Below, piece after piece: positions 60,661 through 64,000 of a stretch of 64,000 nt of DNA. This DNA comes from Straminergon stramineum (taxonomy: Eukaryota > Streptophyta > Bryopsida > Hypnales > Calliergonaceae): positions 8,866,001 through 8,930,000 of the forward strand of contig OY987267.1 in the NCBI GenBank assembly GCA_963920665.1. Reading direction: 5' to 3'. The position numbers and the translations under genes are program-made. Position 1 is the first letter of the stretch; each line of letters opens with the position of its first letter. The notes under the pieces were generated by a model. It saw only the letters and a program-made list of their open reading frames with translations, searched no databases and was not told the origin of the DNA.

Positions 60661-61781
60661 CTAACCGAAGAAGCCGTGCTTCTTCTCACCACCCTCCAGG
60701 GGAACGGTGGTGGTACCGGCGGTGCCTCCAGCGGCGCCAGCCTTGCGCTGCGCTCGCTTCTCCCGGCGCACGCGGTTCCTCTCCTTGGCGCCTTCGCGCT
60801 CCTCGTCTGAGGAGCTGGAGCTCGAGGAGCCTCCGCCCATACCCATGAAGCCGCCCTTCTTCTTGCCTCCTTCCTGGCCATCCTGCAGATACCACCATGC
60901 ACATTGGCAACCGTGTCAGCAACCACGCTATTCTGGTTTAGTAGCAGTGTCAGGAGGTGGTAATCTATCACCGAAGAAACAGTTCTTCCAAGTGCCTCGA
61001 CGTAATAAGTTCACAGGATTACCCATGCCGACTGGAAGTCGCATAGATCACAGCTTCAGAAGCTAGCTAACAGAAATGGTATAGACGGCAACAAGGTACA
61101 TTCAGAAACACCAACAGCTTGTGAACATATGGGTCCGTTCACAGATCAACACTGGCAAGTAACTTTACCGATGTCCACACACAGAAAACCCAGAGATTCT
61201 TTCACACACTACCGGACTGAAACATACTGAACATGGCACATACCGACATACCGAGACAGAGCTTCAGCACAAATCGATTCACAGATCAAAACCAACTACA
61301 AAGCAACTTCATCCAAGACCACCGACTAACATCAAAATCACAATTCCACACTCGATCTACAAGGAACGTACACCCAGCAAACACAGAGTCGGTGCTTCCA
61401 ACCAAGACCAACACTAGAAATTGAAAACCTCAACATATTCCCACCGACACTGGAAACAAGCTACCCGTCAGAACTTCACCCTGCAACGAATGAACACAAA
61501 CCGAAACACCGACCATTAGCAGAAACAATCGCTTTCATACACCCCATCGCACTGGAACGACATGAACGAAGCTAACTTAGTGATGACCGAAATCAAACCT
61601 TGTGGTGTCCGCCCAAGCCGAACATGCCCTTCTTCTCGTGTCCGCCCTCAGTTGGAGGCTGAGCAACGCCGGGTTGGCCATATCCTCCAGCAGTGGTCGT
61701 CGGCGTCGGCGTCGTGGTGGGATTAACGCCCTCGCCTTCCTTCTTGTGGCCCCCGTGCATCATATCCTTGATCTTGTCCAT
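60661..61781 (-). CDS. Small hydrophilic dehydrin-like (LEA) protein, 134 aa, 2 exons
   Basis: Exons 61781-61599 and 60882-60661 are joined across a 716-nt intron, K61 to D62. The protein opens MDKIKDMMHGG, which resembles the MDKIKEKLPG core of a dehydrin K-segment. It then has a Thr/Pro stretch, GGYGQPG, and three GEKK/GHEKKG...FG-type Gly-Lys blocks. A run of seven Ser followed by DEE (80-89) looks like the phosphorylatable dehydrin S-segment. Next is a strongly basic stretch (about 91-110), and the end is GEKKHGFFG. It is Gly/Lys/His-rich, with no hydrophobic core and no signal peptide, so intrinsically disordered and probably cytosolic or nuclear. Dehydrins protect cells in drying or cold. 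A full K-segment is absent, so the family call is inference. A TATA-like box lies ~160 bp upstream. Confidence 0.65.
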
Positions 61782-61938
61782 AGCTACAGCAGCTAGCTAC
61801 TAAACCGAAACTGCAAAGAATGCAAAACTGGTGTCGAAACAGAGTGTCTGGAGAAAAAGACAATCAATACAAAGAGCTCTGGGAATGGAATGGATTGGTG
61901 CTTGAATGAGTGAGATGCAATGGGGAGCGAGAGGTCGT

Positions 61939-61949
61939 TTACTTATACT
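61939..61949 (-). promoter_or_regulatory. TATA-like box of the dehydrin-like gene
   Basis: Minus-strand GTATAAGTAAA, about 160 bp before the ATG at 61781. Confidence 0.45.
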
Positions 61950-64000
61950 TGGGGCGGACAGTGATGCTGGCGACACCACCACACTACTGTAGGAAATGGG
62001 TGAGGTGGCGGATGAGGATCGGATGCCAAGTGGCGATGGACAATCAGCATTGGGGACTTGGAGGGAGTGGAGTGATCTTGGTGAAGCTCCGTCATGGACG
62101 CCGTTTCTTTTCCGGGAACCTTGATGAGCGCTACAGTACTGGTTGGGCTCGCGCGTTTGGCTCAGTATTACAGTACAGATATCTTGGCCGGATCTACGTT
62201 ACGTTGTACTGTCAATGTACTGCCAGTGCATGTTTTCCTGGGTGTCAAGGAACTAATAAACTGCTGTTCTTTTTATTTGTGTAAAGGAGATCACCCATTT
62301 CCGACCAGACTCCCATTCTTTCTCGCAGCTTTAGTAGGCTGCTGAATTTATCGTCTAAACTTTATCATGCTCAAATGTGGCACTGCATGCATAGAACACA
62401 TGATCATTTTGAAGCTTTTAAGACAACAATAATAATGACGCAAATTGGGAGTGCCACATGTCATTGGATCTGGCTCGGCAAGGATACAAAGTTGCTTCAC
62501 TACCATATACTTCAATTCATACACCTCCTATGTCAAAAAAAACCCAAAAAAACATAAGAATGTGTTTAAAATTGAACTTTGGAGACATTTTTAGAGTTAG
62601 CCTTGAAAAATCATGGTGTCTGCAAGTGGATTATGAATGTCTTCAATAGCTTAATGCGGGGCTTCAAGAAATGAATGAAGCACATTCAAGTACACTAAAA
62701 AAGCACTTTTTGTTTGTTCTTTGGTGTGGTCACTTGGTGCTTCATGGGGTTTTTTGCAAGGTTTCCAACCAATTTATGTAAGATGGGAAGAAAAGATAAA
62801 CTTGTAGAAATGAGGATTTTTTGTCTAGATTCTTTTCATGCCATAATATATTTTGCCTACAAAGGTCCTAATCTACATTCCTTTCTTTACTAGAAGATTT
62901 GAGGTTTTATAGTAGGAGGTGCAAAAAAGGACCTTCTAAAAACTAATTTCAATTTGCATTGCCATGTCAAAGTTATAATAATGGGTCAAATTTTCTCTTC
63001 ATTTTTCTTGAAAGAAAAATAGAAGTTGCACCTTCAGCAAGTTCTTCAATATTTTTTTATTCTTGAGGAATTAGTTATGAATTTTGAATTTGAAATCATA
63101 AGATGATGTAAGAGCATCCCTACCTTGACTTGTTCGCTATTGGTACATTAAAGAATGGAAATTGTACATGTGTTTTAAAGAACACTTTTAGAAATGGAAT
63201 TGTTTAATAACTCCTACCTTACAATGTTTTTAGCTTAAACTAAGGGATAGAAGGAGGGCTACAAAATCAACTTTGGGGGACCAACCATAATACTCACGTA
63301 GTAATCAATGCCTATTTTTGATATTTTAAAATTATCTTAAATATTATATTCTATAATTTATTATATGAAGAAAGATTTTACAATGTTTGAACTAAAATAT
63401 AATTCTTTTGCTTCCAAGATTCTTGAAATCACTAGATCCTTGCCATTGAATTTTTAATTTGTAAAAATGTTTGGAATTAATTTTAAAATGAAATTCAATT
63501 TATCATTTGTTATAATTCTATGAAAATGATCATTTATTAGAAAAGAATCATTTTTTTCATGTTTCAAAAGGCATGCAGAAAAAAACCTAATCATGGACTT
63601 CTATATTGTAAGTCAATATAAAGTTCTTAATTTTTCAAGTTCTTCAATTTCAATTCAAAATGACTATATCAACTTTTATTACAAATTTCAACTACATTAA
63701 ATCATTAATCTTCAAGTTGTGTTTAGAAAGTACTCTAGTACATAAGATGAGACAAAAAAATGCAACTCTTTCTTGCAAAATCCTCTCGGTGCAAATGTCA
63801 TTGTAAAAATTTTATCACATAAATTCTCAATTGTGGATATTAGTGTGGGTAATATATTCATTGGTTTCAAGAAAAACATTTGAAATACTAAGTTAGAGGG
63901 TCCTTATTTTGTTTCATACTAAAATATTGATCAATTCATCTAAACTATTTCTTCCAAATCATAAAACAACTCCTAATCATAATGCATTGGCCAATTAGAA
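61950..64000. other. Promoter flank, then AT-rich intergenic sequence
   Basis: The first ~300 bp are GC-richer and presumably promoter of the dehydrin-like gene. From about 62350 the sequence turns AT-rich with short frames only and no clear repeat boundary. Confidence 0.5.

Noticed and set aside
60621..60971. Long overlapping frames on both strands over the last exon of the dehydrin-like gene
   Set aside because: They are shadows of a GC-rich exon; only the frame joining exon 1 at 61599 gives a continuous hydrophilic protein.
1..64000. tRNA, rRNA and CRISPR features
   Set aside because: No tRNA B-box-like words in proper spacing, no rRNA-like stretch and no regular spacer array were seen; a covariance-model scan would settle the RNA genes.

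Overview
The window is nuclear DNA of a land plant. It has spliced genes with plant-type GT-AG introns, a full Dicer-like 1 (DCL1) gene, small genes with ordinary codon use, and long AT-rich stretches full of short terminal-inverted-repeat (TIR) elements. The DCL1 protein is collinear with angiosperm DCL1 as I know it but differs at many positions. Together with fairly short introns this fits a non-seed plant such as a bryophyte better than a flowering plant. The species cannot be fixed from the sequence.

Layout. 1-9.4 kb is AT-rich and repeat-rich, with one probable gene for a small secreted Pro/Cys-rich protein (2703-3500, +) behind a TATA box. 10-26.1 kb is a gene island of higher GC, all on the minus strand: a Cys-rich terminal exon (10019-10276), an intronless EVE-domain gene (11497-12372), and DCL1 (14147-26115). 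I could resolve DCL1 into 19 exons whose lengths sum to 5544 nt, an exact 1848 codons including the stop. 26.2-54.2 kb is a gene desert of low GC in which I see only repeats and relics. 54.2-61.8 kb is a second gene island: an ML-domain lipid-binding secreted protein (minus, 4 exons), a short-chain dehydrogenase/reductase resembling 1-acyl-dihydroxyacetone-phosphate reductases (plus, 3 exons), and a small dehydrin-like hydrophilic protein (minus, 2 exons). The last 2 kb is AT-rich with no recognised gene.

Repeats. The desert holds several TIR families. The most striking starts TTAACCCCTAAAG and ends in its reverse complement. TTAA occurs at nearly every end, as expected of a TTAA-targeting (piggyBac-type) transposon. 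Copies lie at 1064-1651, 38029-38688, 39115-39760 (the last two inverted to each other), 41603-42177 and 48989-49954, with fragments elsewhere. Other families are a palindromic ~230 bp element in three copies, a hAT-like element with a second element nested in it and flanked by a 7-bp target duplication, a PIF/Harbinger-like element with TTA flanks, and several hairpin elements.

How the genes relate. DCL1 would make microRNAs in the nucleus and has its own candidate regulatory structures (an intronic inverted repeat, a 3'-flank hairpin, two GC-AG introns). The neighbouring EVE protein is a probable reader of modified nucleic acid, but nothing beyond adjacency links the two. The ML protein and the SDR are both lipid-related and stand head to head, 1.45 kb apart.
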